From Saccharibacillus endophyticus (GTDB taxonomy: Bacteria; Bacillota; Bacilli; Paenibacillales; Paenibacillaceae): a stretch of 64,000 nucleotides of DNA. The stretch is from NCBI RefSeq assembly GCF_013185185.1, contig NZ_JAAZWE010000002.1:747595-811594 (forward strand), in the 5' to 3' direction. The position numbers and the translations under genes were made by a program. A model generated the notes under the pieces. That model worked only from the letters and a program-made list of their open reading frames with translations, was not told where the DNA came from and made no database searches. Of this stretch, positions 22,798 to 34,950 are shown in pieces; the first letter of the stretch is position 1, and each line of letters starts with the position of its first letter.

Positions 22798-23763
22798 ATG
22801 ACAAATATTCGTGAAATCGCGCGATTGGCCGGCGTGTCCACGGCGACGGTATCGCGCGTGATCAACGATCACCCTTACGTCAACGAAGAAAAAAGACAAA
22901 AAGTATTAGAGATCATTCGTCGGTTGGACTATGTGCCGAACTCCAGTGCCACATCCCTCAAAAAAGGCATGACCCGAATCGTCGGAGTCGTGAGCGGAGC
23001 GTATACGACCTCTTCAACGCCGTTCATTCAGGCTTTTAACATTATCGCGCAGCAGCACGGCTTTCATGTCATGCTGTTTCTTACCGATAACGACTGCGGC
23101 AAAGAGCTGGTCGCCCTGGAAATGCTGCGCAGCAAACAGTTGGACGCGCTCGTCTGCCTGCATCGCGCCAACGAATGGCCGATCATCGAATCGTATACCA
23201 AATACGGACCGATCGTGACCTGGCAGCGGCTGGTCAATGATCTTATTCCTTCCGTGTTCATGGATCAATACCAAGGATATATGCTGGGCTTGGAGCACCT
23301 GCACGCCCGCGGGTATCGGCGCATCATGAACGTATATTCGTCAAAAGGGCTGAACACGCCGCAGCGCATGCGGGCCTACGACGACTTTTCGAAAAAATAT
23401 TGGTTAGACGACAGCGGTTTCGCGGATCTGCACGGAAAAGTCTCGATTACGGACGGTGAACGGATCGCGCGCTCATGGGTGGAACAGACCGACAAGCCGG
23501 ATGCGATCGCCTGCTCCAACGACGACGTCGCAGCCGGACTGCTGACCGAACTTAAGCGCGCAGGCGTATCCGTTCCGGGCGAGGTTGCGATCCTGGGCTT
23601 CGACAACAATAATCTGGCCCGGCTGCTCGATCTGACGACCGTGCATTACCCGTCCGACAAGCAGGCCGAAAATGCTTTTGCTATCCTGCTTGATCGGCTA
23701 GGCCAAGAAGCGCCTGCGCTGCATACGTTGGAATTCGAGTTGATCGAGCGATCTTCCACCTGA
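22798..23763 (+). CDS. LacI-family transcriptional regulator
   Basis: A 321-residue repressor. The HTH is NIREIARLAGVSTATVSRVINDHPYVNEEKRQKVLEII (residues 3-40), with the hinge helix NSSATSLKKG. The effector domain is a periplasmic-binding-protein fold (VGVVSGAYTTSSTPF, DAIACSNDDVAAGLL, AILGFDNNNLA). Divergent from the GH4 gene with a perfect palindrome between them; the effector is probably a phospho-sugar or sugar from that pathway (inference). Confidence 0.92.
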   Translation: MTNIREIARLAGVSTATVSRVINDHPYVNEEKRQKVLEIIRRLDYVPNSSATSLKKGMTRIVGVVSGAYTTSSTPFIQAFNIIAQQHGFHVMLFLTDNDCGKELVALEMLRSKQLDALVCLHRANEWPIIESYTKYGPIVTWQRLVNDLIPSVFMDQYQGYMLGLEHLHARGYRRIMNVYSSKGLNTPQRMRAYDDFSKKYWLDDSGFADLHGKVSITDGERIARSWVEQTDKPDAIACSNDDVAAGLLTELKRAGVSVPGEVAILGFDNNNLARLLDLTTVHYPSDKQAENAFAILLDRLGQEAPALHTLEFELIERSST

Positions 23764-23792
23764 CGCGCGATCAGATCGGATCGAATAAAGCG

Positions 23793-23831
23793 CAAAAAAA
23801 CGGAGAACCCTTTCGTCGGGATTCTCCGTTT
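23793..23831 (-). terminator. Terminator of the oxidoreductase-esterase unit
   Basis: CGGAGAACCC pairs with GGGATTCTCCG around a short loop; minus-strand tail TTTTTTTG. Confidence 0.8.
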
Positions 23832-23862
23832 CGGCGTCGCGCGCCGCAATAACCGTATTCGC

Positions 23863-24984
23863 TTACAAATCTTTGATCGCTTCCGCGATCTCGGTGCACA
23901 AATCTTCGGCTTGCGCCGCGTGACCCAACTTGTCCATAAAAGCATGCGTCATGCCTTTGTAGCGCAAGCATTTCACTTCGACGCCTGCTTGCGCAAGCTG
24001 CTCGGCATAAAACTCCGTTTGCACCCTCAAGCCGTCGAACTCCGCTCCCACCACCAGCGCCCGGGGAAGTCTGGCATGCGAATCGGCCAGCATCGGACTG
24101 ACGTAGGGATTCCGAATATCGGTTTCGTCCGATACGTACAAAGCGGCTACCAGATCGTCCTGCAGCTTTTTCGGCTTGCCCAGCGCCAGCAATCCGCCTC
24201 GAAGAATGTTTTCGTGCTCCGGCGAGATATCGAAAAGCTCTTCTTTCCATTCGTACCCTTCCGCCGCGGCGTCCGCCATCACCACGCACGGATAGATCAA
24301 TACTTGCAGCGCGATCTTGGGCGATCCTTCGTCGCGAGCTTTCAGGGCCACGGCCGCCGCATAATTGCCGCCCGCGCTGTCTCCGCCGACGGCGATCCGT
24401 TCCGGATCGATTCCGTAAGCCTCGGCGTGATCGTACACATGCTTGACCGCGTTGAAATTATCGTTCAATCCGTGCGGATAAGGCTTTTCCGGCGCCAGCG
24501 AATAATCGACGTTGAACACGACGGCATCCGCCAGTTCGGCGATCAGCCTGCAAATATTCTCTACGGTGTACACGCTGCCGCCGATCCAACCGCCGCCGTG
24601 GAAAAAGACCAGCGCGGGACGTTTAACATTTCCGGACGATTTTCTCGGGTAATGCCGCCACAGGCCCACCCGATTGCCGCTGCCCTTCAATTCTTCGTAA
24701 CGGGTATGGATCTCCACCGTGTTCAGATTGTAGTTGGGAAAGCCCATGCTTTCGCGTATGGCGGGCAGCATGACTTCGATCGGCGGCATTTCGGCAGGCT
24801 GCTCTTCCGGATTTTTCGTCGCGCCCGCCCAGTGTTCGTTCAGCAAAGCGAATTCCGCCGGATCGATATAACCGGGGCGGTCTTCGCCGGGGCTCGGCTT
24901 GACGATGATTTCGATGTTTTTCCCCGGCAGCATGGACGTTTCGGTTCGCAATTGTTCCAGATGTTGCAGCGGATATTTTCTCAT
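23863..24984 (-). CDS. Alpha/beta hydrolase, hormone-sensitive-lipase family esterase
   Basis: A 373-residue esterase. The oxyanion motif is FFHGGGWIGGS (about residue 130), the nucleophile is in GGDSAGGNYAA (about 205), the acid Asp is near VVGAEFDGLR and the His in KGMTHAFMDKLG. No signal peptide. Substrate not evident; neighbours suggest a role with modified sugars or acetylated plant oligosaccharides (inference). ATG 24984 has GGAGG 11 nt upstream. It follows the Gfo/Idh/MocA gene by 51 bp and is likely in one operon with it. Confidence 0.88.
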   Translation of the reverse strand: MRKYPLQHLEQLRTETSMLPGKNIEIIVKPSPGEDRPGYIDPAEFALLNEHWAGATKNPEEQPAEMPPIEVMLPAIRESMGFPNYNLNTVEIHTRYEELKGSGNRVGLWRHYPRKSSGNVKRPALVFFHGGGWIGGSVYTVENICRLIAELADAVVFNVDYSLAPEKPYPHGLNDNFNAVKHVYDHAEAYGIDPERIAVGGDSAGGNYAAAVALKARDEGSPKIALQVLIYPCVVMADAAAEGYEWKEELFDISPEHENILRGGLLALGKPKKLQDDLVAALYVSDETDIRNPYVSPMLADSHARLPRALVVGAEFDGLRVQTEFYAEQLAQAGVEVKCLRYKGMTHAFMDKLGHAAQAEDLCTEIAEAIKDL

Positions 24985-25035
24985 CGGACGATGTTCCTCC
25001 CAAGCGGCCGAGCCGCGAATTTGACGATCTTGTTT

Positions 25036-26097
25036 TTAAATCTCCCGCACGATGACCGCGTTCTTCTCCGCCGATTCGAAAATCGTTTCGATCAGCGTCA
25101 ATACGCGGTGTACTTCATGGTTCGGCACCGCCTGCCGGGAAGCGCCATGCAGCGTCGATACGAGATTCGTATAGAAGCCGTCCGACAAGTCTTCCGCCTT
25201 CTCGATCGGACGACGGATCGTCGATTCCTCGGAAGGCGGCGCCATCGTTTTGGTGAGTCCTTTTCCGGCCTGGATCGGTGTCGGTTCGACATGCGCAACC
25301 TCGCGGTTGCGCGTCACGATCTCCCCGCTCAGATCCCAGTCGTAGATGACCGCGGTGCCTTCGGTACCTTTGACATACCAGCGCGGCAGCTTGATATAGT
25401 TGGTCGTGCCCACTTCGATCACGGCGGTCAGCCCGTCCTTGAACTTGATCGTGGTCGTAAACCCGTCATCGACTTCGGTTCCCAAAATATAGCTCAGATC
25501 GGCGTGAACGCTCTCGATCTTGCTGTCGGTGAGCAGCAGCAGTTGATCGAGCAGATGCACGCCCCAGTCCAGCAGCATGCCGCCGCCGTAGGCTTTAAGC
25601 TGACGCCAGTCGCCCGGAATGCCGTTCGCGCCCTGCACGCGGGATTCCAGATGGAACACGTCGCCGACTTTTTTCTGCGACATCAGGTCTTTGATGATCA
25701 GGAAGTCTTCGTCCCAACGCCGGTTCTGGTGCACGGTGAACAGACGCTGCGCTTTTTCCGCCGCTTCCGCGATCTCCAGCAATTCCGCACCCGTAACGGT
25801 AACCGGCTTTTCGCAGATCACATGTTTGCCGGCTTGCAGCGCTTGAATCGCCAGTTCTTTATGTACGTCGTTCGGCGTAGCGATCAAGACGACATCGACT
25901 TCTTCGTCGCTCAGCACCGCTTCGAAACTATCATACGTCCGGAAGCCCCGGGTGCTCGCCAGTTCCATCCGGTATTCGATCGGATCATAGGCGCCGCGAA
26001 CGACGATGCCTTCCGCTTGTTCGACCAATTGCCCGTGGTAACTCCCCATTCCGCCGAATCCGACAATGACAAGCTGAAGCGTTTCTTCACTGTTCAT
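25036..26097 (-). CDS. Gfo/Idh/MocA-family NAD(P)-dependent oxidoreductase
   Basis: A 353-residue dehydrogenase. The Rossmann motif is VIVGFGGMGSYHGQLV (residues 10-25), the catalytic EKP motif is HVICEKPVTVTGAEL (about 90), and LLDWGVHLLDQLLLL gives the His/Asp of the active site. Such enzymes act on inositols, glucose-type sugars or their derivatives; the substrate is not predictable here. ATG 26097 (MNSEETLQL) is preferred over an upstream non-ATG start. A cre-like site precedes it. Confidence 0.88.
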   Translation of the reverse strand: MNSEETLQLVIVGFGGMGSYHGQLVEQAEGIVVRGAYDPIEYRMELASTRGFRTYDSFEAVLSDEEVDVVLIATPNDVHKELAIQALQAGKHVICEKPVTVTGAELLEIAEAAEKAQRLFTVHQNRRWDEDFLIIKDLMSQKKVGDVFHLESRVQGANGIPGDWRQLKAYGGGMLLDWGVHLLDQLLLLTDSKIESVHADLSYILGTEVDDGFTTTIKFKDGLTAVIEVGTTNYIKLPRWYVKGTEGTAVIYDWDLSGEIVTRNREVAHVEPTPIQAGKGLTKTMAPPSEESTIRRPIEKAEDLSDGFYTNLVSTLHGASRQAVPNHEVHRVLTLIETIFESAEKNAVIVREI

Positions 26098-26173
26098 AAG
26101 CCAATCTTCCCTTCCTGTATACCGCTGCAATTTAGAAGTTCACTCACAATCCTAAATATAAAGGACTGAATCA

Positions 26174-26187
26174 AGAAAGCGCTAGCA
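26174..26187. promoter_or_regulatory. cre-like site upstream of the oxidoreductase-esterase unit
   Basis: AGAAAGCGCTAGCA matches the loose cre consensus TGNNANCGNNNNCA at all but the first fixed base. It would bring this unit under CcpA catabolite control. Confidence 0.4.
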
Positions 26188-26226
26188 TTTTTTGAGCATT
26201 TTGTGAAATCGATGCGACGATCCGTT

Positions 26227-27498
26227 CTAAATTGCCGGCAGTTCTTTAAGTTTCGGAATAGGGGAAAACGCGATCCATAGCAGCGCGAGCAGCGTTCCCG
26301 CCGCTCCCGCGACCAAAGCCGGATACAGCCCGAACGATTGTCCGATCCATCCGCCGATCAGCGAACCGGCCGGCGCGGCTCCGGTGACGACGAAGCGGTA
26401 GCTGGCGTTCATCCGACCCAGCAGGTGCTCGGGCGTGACCGTCTGCCGCAAACTGACCACGTGGATATTGGAAACCACGATGCCGAATCCGCCCAGGAAA
26501 AAAGAAACGAACAGGATTGAGGCGGATGCCCAGACGGGGCCTCCCGTCAAAAGAACCAACAGCGGCGCTCCGCACCCGATCAGCATCGCGCCGAATACGG
26601 TCGCGCCCAACCCGAAACGCCGCGCGAGACGCGCGGCGAACAACGAACCCGCAAAAGAGCCGATGCCTGCCGCGCTCATGACGAAGCCTAGCGCGCCCGA
26701 GCCGATGCCGAGATTCCGGGTGACGTACAAAATCATGACCGACCACGTGATTTGGCTGAAAAAATTATAGGTTGTCGCTTCTCCAGCGATCGCTTTGAGA
26801 TACGGATTCCGAAATACGAGCGATAAACCTTCGCGAATCTCGGCCAACATGGGACGTCTCCGCCCGTCCGAACCGATCGGCGATTTTTCGGGACGACGGA
26901 TCGAGAAGATCGAGATCGCCGACAGCAGCAGCATGCCGGAATGCACCAGAATCGCGAACGGGGCGGCAAGCAGCCCGACCATGGCTCCGGCGATTCCGGG
27001 ACCGGTGATCTCCGCGGCCGAGCGGCTGATTTCAAGCTTGCTGTTGCCTTCGACCAGCTCTTTTTTTTCGATGAGGCTCGGTAGATAGGACTGGTAGCAA
27101 AGATCGAACACCAGCGTGCAGGCGCCGATAAGAAAGCCGCATGCGTACAATGTTCCCATGCCCAAAATTCCCGAAACGTAAGCGGCCGGAACGCAAGCGA
27201 GCAGCAGCGCCCGAATCAGGTTGGCCGCGATCATTAATCGGCGTTTGCGCATGCGGTCGACCCATACTCCTGCAAAAAGCGTGACGGCAAGGTACGGCGC
27301 GATTTGCACCGCGTTGAGCATGCCCATCTGCCAGGGCGTCGCTCCCAGCGTAACCGCGGCGACAAGCGGGATCGCGAGAGCCGTGATGCGGCCGCCGAAC
27401 ATCGCGAGCGTTTCTCCGAACCAGAAAACGATGAAATCCCTGTTGCGCAGCAGACCGGATCCGGCGCAAGGCTTTCGCGGCAATCGATTTTTTTCCAT
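26227..27498 (-). CDS. MFS transporter, MFS_3/EntS-like
   Basis: A 423-residue membrane protein with about 12 hydrophobic segments (FWFGETLAMFGGRITALAIPLVAAVTLG at the start, ALVAGAAGTLLALLWIAF at the end) and the loop motif GVWVDRMRKRRLMIAANLIRALLL after helix 2. The group includes siderophore and macrolide exporters. Divergent from a CGNR-type regulator with repeated operator-like motifs between them, so it is probably an inducible exporter. Substrate unknown. Confidence 0.85.
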   Translation of the reverse strand: MEKNRLPRKPCAGSGLLRNRDFIVFWFGETLAMFGGRITALAIPLVAAVTLGATPWQMGMLNAVQIAPYLAVTLFAGVWVDRMRKRRLMIAANLIRALLLACVPAAYVSGILGMGTLYACGFLIGACTLVFDLCYQSYLPSLIEKKELVEGNSKLEISRSAAEITGPGIAGAMVGLLAAPFAILVHSGMLLLSAISIFSIRRPEKSPIGSDGRRRPMLAEIREGLSLVFRNPYLKAIAGEATTYNFFSQITWSVMILYVTRNLGIGSGALGFVMSAAGIGSFAGSLFAARLARRFGLGATVFGAMLIGCGAPLLVLLTGGPVWASASILFVSFFLGGFGIVVSNIHVVSLRQTVTPEHLLGRMNASYRFVVTGAAPAGSLIGGWIGQSFGLYPALVAGAAGTLLALLWIAFSPIPKLKELPAI

Positions 27499-27517
27499 TT
27501 TTAGTACCCCTGTCTTA

Positions 27518-27549
27518 TGTAATGTTTAAAATAATTTTAGAACGTTACA
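27518..27549. promoter_or_regulatory. Inverted pair of operator-like motifs
   Basis: TGTAATGTTTAAAAT (27518-27532) and the inverted ATTTTAGAACGTTACA (27534-27549), just upstream of the MFS gene. The same unit recurs at 27619-27634. Confidence 0.5.
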
Positions 27550-27618
27550 ACACATTAAAAAAATAACCGGACTCTTGTGCTTGAATCCGAATTCTCGAAT
27601 GAAGTAACACTCTATATC

Positions 27619-27634
27619 ATTTTAGAACATTACA
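27619..27634. promoter_or_regulatory. Third copy of the operator-like motif
   Basis: ATTTTAGAACATTACA differs from the copy at 27534 by one base. It overlaps the region just before a TATACT -10 candidate (27638-27643) of the CGNR gene. Confidence 0.5.
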
Positions 27635-27683
27635 TGATATACTGACGAAAGACAAGCTTTTTTCGACCGAGGAGGATAACGAA

Positions 27684-28223
27684 ATGAGCGGACGCATATT
27701 GGCGATCGAAGTCATCAATTCGATGTGGCACGACCATCTCGGCACGAGATCCGAAGATCGCTTGGACGTGCCCGTATGGCGAGAGTCTTTTTTTCGGGAT
27801 TGGAACACGCCCGTTCTCCAACCCGACCTTGAGCAGTTGGTGCAGCTCAAGCGCCTTCGAAGCCTGCTTCGCGAAATGTCGGACCTTCAGGCAGCAGGCG
27901 AAGCGATCGCGGACGAACAGCTCGAAGCATTGAACGGCTGGTTCGCCCGCGCGCGGAGGCGCAAAGAATTGACGAGAATCGGCGGCGAATACGCATGGAC
28001 TGACAAGCCCGCCGAAGAAAACTGGGATGCCTTTTTGTCCGAGGTCGCTTTGTCTTTCGCCTCGCTTTTGGCAGAAGGCCGAATCAAACGCGTGAAAACC
28101 TGCCGCAACAGCGTTTGTAAATGGGTATTTTACGACGACACCAAAAACGGCAAAAGGCAGTGGTGCAGCAGCGACATCTGCGGCAACGTGGCGCGCGTGA
28201 GACGTCATCGCGACAAAGATTGA
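27684..28223 (+). CDS. CGNR zinc-finger regulator with ABATE domain
   Basis: A 179-residue protein. The C-terminal zinc finger has CRNSVCKWVFYDDTKNGKRQWCSSDICGN-type spacing (Cys-X4-Cys and Cys-X4-CGN), and the N-terminal part fits the ABATE domain that usually precedes it. These proteins are predicted stress-responsive transcription regulators. Divergent from the MFS exporter, which is its likely target. ATG 27684 follows GAGGA by 9 nt. Confidence 0.85.
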   Translation: MSGRILAIEVINSMWHDHLGTRSEDRLDVPVWRESFFRDWNTPVLQPDLEQLVQLKRLRSLLREMSDLQAAGEAIADEQLEALNGWFARARRRKELTRIGGEYAWTDKPAEENWDAFLSEVALSFASLLAEGRIKRVKTCRNSVCKWVFYDDTKNGKRQWCSSDICGNVARVRRHRDKD

Positions 28224-28235
28224 ACGCTTTGCCAT

Positions 28236-29863
<1,628 letters not shown>

Positions 29864-29902
29864 ACTCCTTTATTCGGGCTTTTTTCAAACTTCGATGCGA
29901 TG

Positions 29903-29943
29903 AGGCAACCCGGCTCGGTTCCGTCAAGGAATCGGGCCTTTTT
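29903..29943 (+). terminator. Terminator after the GH1 gene
   Basis: AGGC..CCCG..TTCC pairs with GGAA.CGGG.CCT, followed by a T5 run. Located 40 bp after the stop, before the licT promoter. Confidence 0.55.
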
Positions 29944-29969
29944 CCCGCTATTCCTGACATCAACTTCAC

Positions 29970-30006
29970 TGAAAGCGTTGACAGCCTTACAACCTCCCGC
30001 TACACT
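29970..30006 (+). promoter_or_regulatory. licT promoter with overlapping cre site
   Basis: TTGACA (29978-29983), 17-bp spacer, TACACT (30001-30006). TGAAAGCGTTGACA (29970-29983) fully matches the cre consensus TGWAANCGNTNWCA and covers the -35, so CcpA would repress directly. Confidence 0.85.
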
Positions 30007-30031
30007 AGATGATAACTTGATAAGTCCAAAC

Positions 30032-30065
30032 GGGATTGTTACTGCAAACGCAGGCAAAACCCAAG
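30032..30065 (+). promoter_or_regulatory. RAT antiterminator upstream of licT
   Basis: Begins GGGATTGTTACTG and continues CGCAGGCAAAACCCAAG, very close to the Bacillus LicT target. Its 3' end overlaps the left arm of the terminator that follows. Confidence 0.9.
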
Positions 30066-30131
30066 TCGCAGCAGATCGAGACGCCGAGCGTAATTGCGAG
30101 TCTTGCCGATTTGTCGTGCCTTGGTTTTTTT
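30058..30131 (+). terminator. Conditional terminator upstream of licT
   Basis: AACCCAAG pairs with CTTGGTT with one bulge, across a 50-nt loop with further internal pairing, followed by T7. Indicates autoregulation of licT. Confidence 0.75.
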
Positions 30132-30151
30132 GCGTGGAAAGGGGAAGCACC

Positions 30152-30982
30152 GTGAAAATAGCCAAGGTCATCAATAATAACGTCGTCAGCGTCTATCAGG
30201 CGGACGGCACCGAACTGGTCGTCATGGGCCGGGGCATCGCGTTCAAGAAAAAGCCGGGCGACCCGGTAGACGAACGCAATGTCCAAAAAGTCTTCGCGCT
30301 CAAAAACAAACAGACCTCCGACAACTTCAAAATGCTGCTGCGCGAAGTACCGATCGAACTCATTGTCATCGTCGAAGAAATCATCGGTCATGCCAAACAA
30401 ACGCTCGGCCGAAAGCTGAACGAAAATTTGTACGTGTCGCTGACCGACCACGTGAACTTCGCCATCGAGCGGCATAACGAAGGCATCGAGATCAAGAATG
30501 CCCTGCTGTGGGAGGTGAAGCAGCTTTATAAGGACGAGTTCGGCATCGGTCTTAGAATGCTGGAGCAAATCCGCGTCAAAATGGGGCTGGAGCTTCCCGA
30601 AGACGAGGCCGCGTTCATCGCGATCCATATCGTCAATGCCGAGATGAACGAGGATGTCTCGACGACGATGAACATTACCAAATTCATGCAGCAGATCATC
30701 AACATCGTCAAATACCATTTCAAAACGGAATTCGACGAGGAGTCGCTGAGCTACTTCCGCTTTATCACCCATCTGAAGTTTTTCGCGCAGCGGGTGTTCA
30801 AAGGCACGCATTACGAAAACAACTACGATCATCTTTATGACGCAATTAAGGAAAAGCATCCCGAAGCCGCCCGCTGCACGGAAAAAATCCGCAATTTCGT
30901 GTTAAAAGAATATAATCACGAGCTGACGAACGAGGAAATGCTGTATCTGACCGTGCATCTGGAGCGTGTCGTGAATCGTTAA
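30152..30982 (+). CDS. licT: BglG/LicT-family transcriptional antiterminator
   Basis: A 276-residue RNA-binding antiterminator. Residues 1-55 are the CAT RNA-binding domain (KIAKVINNNVVSVYQADGTELVVMGRGIAFKKKPGD). Two PRD domains follow, with conserved phosphorylatable histidines in LTDHVNFAIERH, IAIHIVNAE, FITHLKFFAQRV and LYLTVHLERV. PTS-dependent phosphorylation sets its activity: beta-glucoside transport activates, lack of substrate inactivates. The GTG at 30152 has AAGGGG 7 nt upstream and matches the family N-terminus. It has its own RAT and lies between the GH1 gene and bglP, all plus strand. Confidence 0.95.
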   Translation: MKIAKVINNNVVSVYQADGTELVVMGRGIAFKKKPGDPVDERNVQKVFALKNKQTSDNFKMLLREVPIELIVIVEEIIGHAKQTLGRKLNENLYVSLTDHVNFAIERHNEGIEIKNALLWEVKQLYKDEFGIGLRMLEQIRVKMGLELPEDEAAFIAIHIVNAEMNEDVSTTMNITKFMQQIINIVKYHFKTEFDEESLSYFRFITHLKFFAQRVFKGTHYENNYDHLYDAIKEKHPEAARCTEKIRNFVLKEYNHELTNEEMLYLTVHLERVVNR

Positions 30983-31031
30983 CTTCAGCATCAGCCGAAC
31001 GATTTTCGCGAAAAAATAAAAAGAATCGCAA

Positions 31032-31068
31032 TGTATGCGTTGACAAGCAGTTGAAAGCGTTATATCCT
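31032..31068 (+). promoter_or_regulatory. bglP promoter with cre-like sites
   Basis: TTGACA (31040-31045), 17-bp spacer, TATCCT (31063-31068). TGTATGCGTTGACA (31032-31045) has one mismatch to cre; TGAAAGCGTTATAT (from 31052) is a second, weaker match in the spacer. Confidence 0.7.
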
Positions 31069-31097
31069 AAACACATCCAAACCGAATATCATCGATC

Positions 31098-31123
31098 GGG
31101 ATTGTTACTGGTGATGCAGGCAA

Positions 31124-31131
<8 letters not shown>
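31098..31131 (+). promoter_or_regulatory. RAT antiterminator upstream of bglP
   Basis: Begins GGGATTGTTACTGG and ends GCAGGCAAAACCTAAG, a near-perfect LicT target. Confidence 0.9.
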
Positions 31132-33198
<2,067 letters not shown>

Positions 33199-33220
33199 GC
33201 AAAAAACCCTTTGATTTCGT

Positions 33221-33254
33221 AAAAGCCTCTTATGCTCTTTATAAGAGGCTTTTT
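33221..33254. terminator. Bidirectional terminator between bglP and the MarR gene
   Basis: AAAAGCCTCTTAT pairs with ATAAGAGGCTTTT, with T-run on plus and A-run that gives U on the opposite strand. Confidence 0.85.
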
Positions 33255-33288
33255 GCGTTGTTAATCATTCGACTATAAATGATGAATT

Positions 33289-33603
33289 TTACTCCAAATC
33301 ATGATCTTCCAAGTACTCGAACACTTGCCCCAGCAGTGTGATCAGATGCTCGCTGTCTTTTTCGCCCAAATGATCGATCATGCCTTGAAACAGCGCCGTG
33401 TACTTCCTGTTCGCTTCGTCCGCGCACTCTTCGCCCCGCTGCGTAAGCGTCAACAGCGATATCCGCTGGTCGCCGGAAAGCTTGACGCGCGACACATAAC
33501 CGTTTGGAATCAAATTATTGATCATTTGGGTCACGGTCGCCTGGCGCTCCTGCGTTCCTTCTTTTCGGATTGCCAGCAGCACCCTTACTTCGCTCGCTTT
33601 CAA
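33289..33603 (-). CDS. Short MarR-family regulator
   Basis: A 104-residue protein with the winged-helix part of MarR (VRVLLAIRKEGTQERQATVTQMINNLIPNGYVSRVKLSGDQRISLLTLTQRGEECADEA) and a C-terminal helix. Typical MarR proteins are about 140 residues; the N-terminal dimerisation helix is missing. No in-frame extension fits, because the promoter region of the divergent gene lies 100 bp away. The start is TTG at 33603 with GGGAG 7 nt upstream. Probably controls the divergent esterase gene. Confidence 0.7.
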   Translation of the reverse strand: MKASEVRVLLAIRKEGTQERQATVTQMINNLIPNGYVSRVKLSGDQRISLLTLTQRGEECADEANRKYTALFQGMIDHLGEKDSEHLITLLGQVFEYLEDHDLE

Positions 33604-33648
33604 TCGTCATCTCCCGCAACCTTTTTTGAATTCAACCCTCTGAATCGG

Positions 33649-33680
33649 AAATTTTGTGTTTATATAGAATTGACACATAA
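33649..33680. promoter_or_regulatory. Dyad in the MarR/esterase intergenic region
   Basis: TTTTGTGT and ACACATAA form a 7-of-8 inverted repeat separated by 16 nt that contains TATATA. A candidate operator for the divergent regulator. Confidence 0.35.
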
Positions 33681-33702
33681 TCATGCAAACGGAGGAATCG
33701 CA

Positions 33703-34908
33703 ATGCTGCGTAAAAATAAACAATTTCCCGAACCGCCGGGCGAATATATCGTCGGCTTGAACGAAATGTCTTTTACCGATCCGGCGCGCCAAGGCCTTTT
33801 CGACTTCGCGCCTGACGAATTCAGGGAAGTTCCTATTCTGATTTTCTATCCGTCCGACGACGCGCAAAACCGCGAACCGTCGCTGTATTCTTTCAAAGAA
33901 GAAGCGGAATCGTTCAAAAAGGCAAGCAAAGGAATCGTATCCGCCAATAACCGATTCATGCCTATTCCCGCGTACCGCGATCTGCCTATCTCCGAAAATC
34001 AAGAACGGTATCCGGTCGTCTTTTTCAATCACGGATACTCCGGCCATATGATGCAAAACGTCGTTCTGTGCTGCGATTTGGCCAGTCGAGGATATATCGT
34101 CGTTTCTGTCGGCCACCCGTACGAAGCCGGCGCGATCCGATATCCCGACGGCCGGATCGTGATGGCGGACGAAGCCATCGGCAATGAATTCAAGCACACG
34201 ATGGCCCGCAATCAACCGACGTTCAAAACCATGAAAAAGCGAAGCTACAGCGATGAAGAAATACGGCCTGCCGCCGCAAATTTTTTCGAAAATTTCAAAT
34301 CCACGAAAGTATGGAACCATATCCGAATTTGGGCCGATGACAATATGTTTATCGCCGATATGCTGGAGAAGCTGAACGAACAATCGTCGGGCTCCCCTTT
34401 CGCAGGCAAATTGGATTTGGAACTCGGCTTCGGCATTACCGGACATTCCTATGGAGGTTGCACCGCCAGCCAAGTCTGTCTCGACGATGCGCGGTTTGCT
34501 TGCGGAGTCAATATCGACGCGCCCACTTACGGCGACTATTGGGATCGGGATTTGCAAAAGCCGTTCATGATTTTGGGCAGCGAACTGATGGACCTGCTGG
34601 CGCGGCCTAACTTTCTGGCGAATTCGAACGACGCGTATCTCATCATCGTCGAAAGCACGCAGCATATGGACTTTACCGATATGATTTTCTACGCGCCGCA
34701 GCTCAAGCTGCTGAAATTGCTCGGCAAACGCGACAAGACGCTGCTGCGCGACGTTCTGTCATCGTATCATCTTGCTTTTTTCGAACGGTATTTGCGCAGA
34801 AAAGAAAATGCCGACATGGACAACTTGAAGTTCGAAGGCGTACGCGTACGCAGCAAAAAAGCGATGAATCCGTCCCGAAACCATCCGCCATTATTTCACG
34901 AAACGTAA
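33703..34908 (+). CDS. Alpha/beta hydrolase, PAF-acetylhydrolase-like
   Basis: A 401-residue esterase with no signal peptide. VVFFNHGYSGHMMQNVVLCCDLASRGYIVVSVGHPYE (about 105-140) and the nucleophile elbow GITGHSYGGCTASQ (about 245) are typical of the platelet-activating-factor acetylhydrolase group; the acid lies near NIDAPTYGDYWD and the His in STQHMDFTD. Real substrate not known. ATG 33703 follows CGGAGGAATCGCA. Divergent from the short MarR regulator. Confidence 0.82.
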   Translation: MLRKNKQFPEPPGEYIVGLNEMSFTDPARQGLFDFAPDEFREVPILIFYPSDDAQNREPSLYSFKEEAESFKKASKGIVSANNRFMPIPAYRDLPISENQERYPVVFFNHGYSGHMMQNVVLCCDLASRGYIVVSVGHPYEAGAIRYPDGRIVMADEAIGNEFKHTMARNQPTFKTMKKRSYSDEEIRPAAANFFENFKSTKVWNHIRIWADDNMFIADMLEKLNEQSSGSPFAGKLDLELGFGITGHSYGGCTASQVCLDDARFACGVNIDAPTYGDYWDRDLQKPFMILGSELMDLLARPNFLANSNDAYLIIVESTQHMDFTDMIFYAPQLKLLKLLGKRDKTLLRDVLSSYHLAFFERYLRRKENADMDNLKFEGVRVRSKKAMNPSRNHPPLFHET

Positions 34909-34916
34909 ACATCGGA

Positions 34917-34950
34917 AAAGCCGCTTCTATATGTATCAAGAAGCGGCTTT
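34917..34950. terminator. Terminator between convergent esterase and minus-strand genes
   Basis: AAAGCCGCTTCT (34917-34928) pairs with AGAAGCGGCTTT (34939-34950). It serves either direction and overlaps the end of the frameshifted small gene. Confidence 0.75.

Noticed and set aside
28219..28232. cre site at the GH1 promoter
   Set aside because: Contains the AAAGCGTT core on the minus strand, but the outer positions do not fit; weaker than the sites before licT and bglP.
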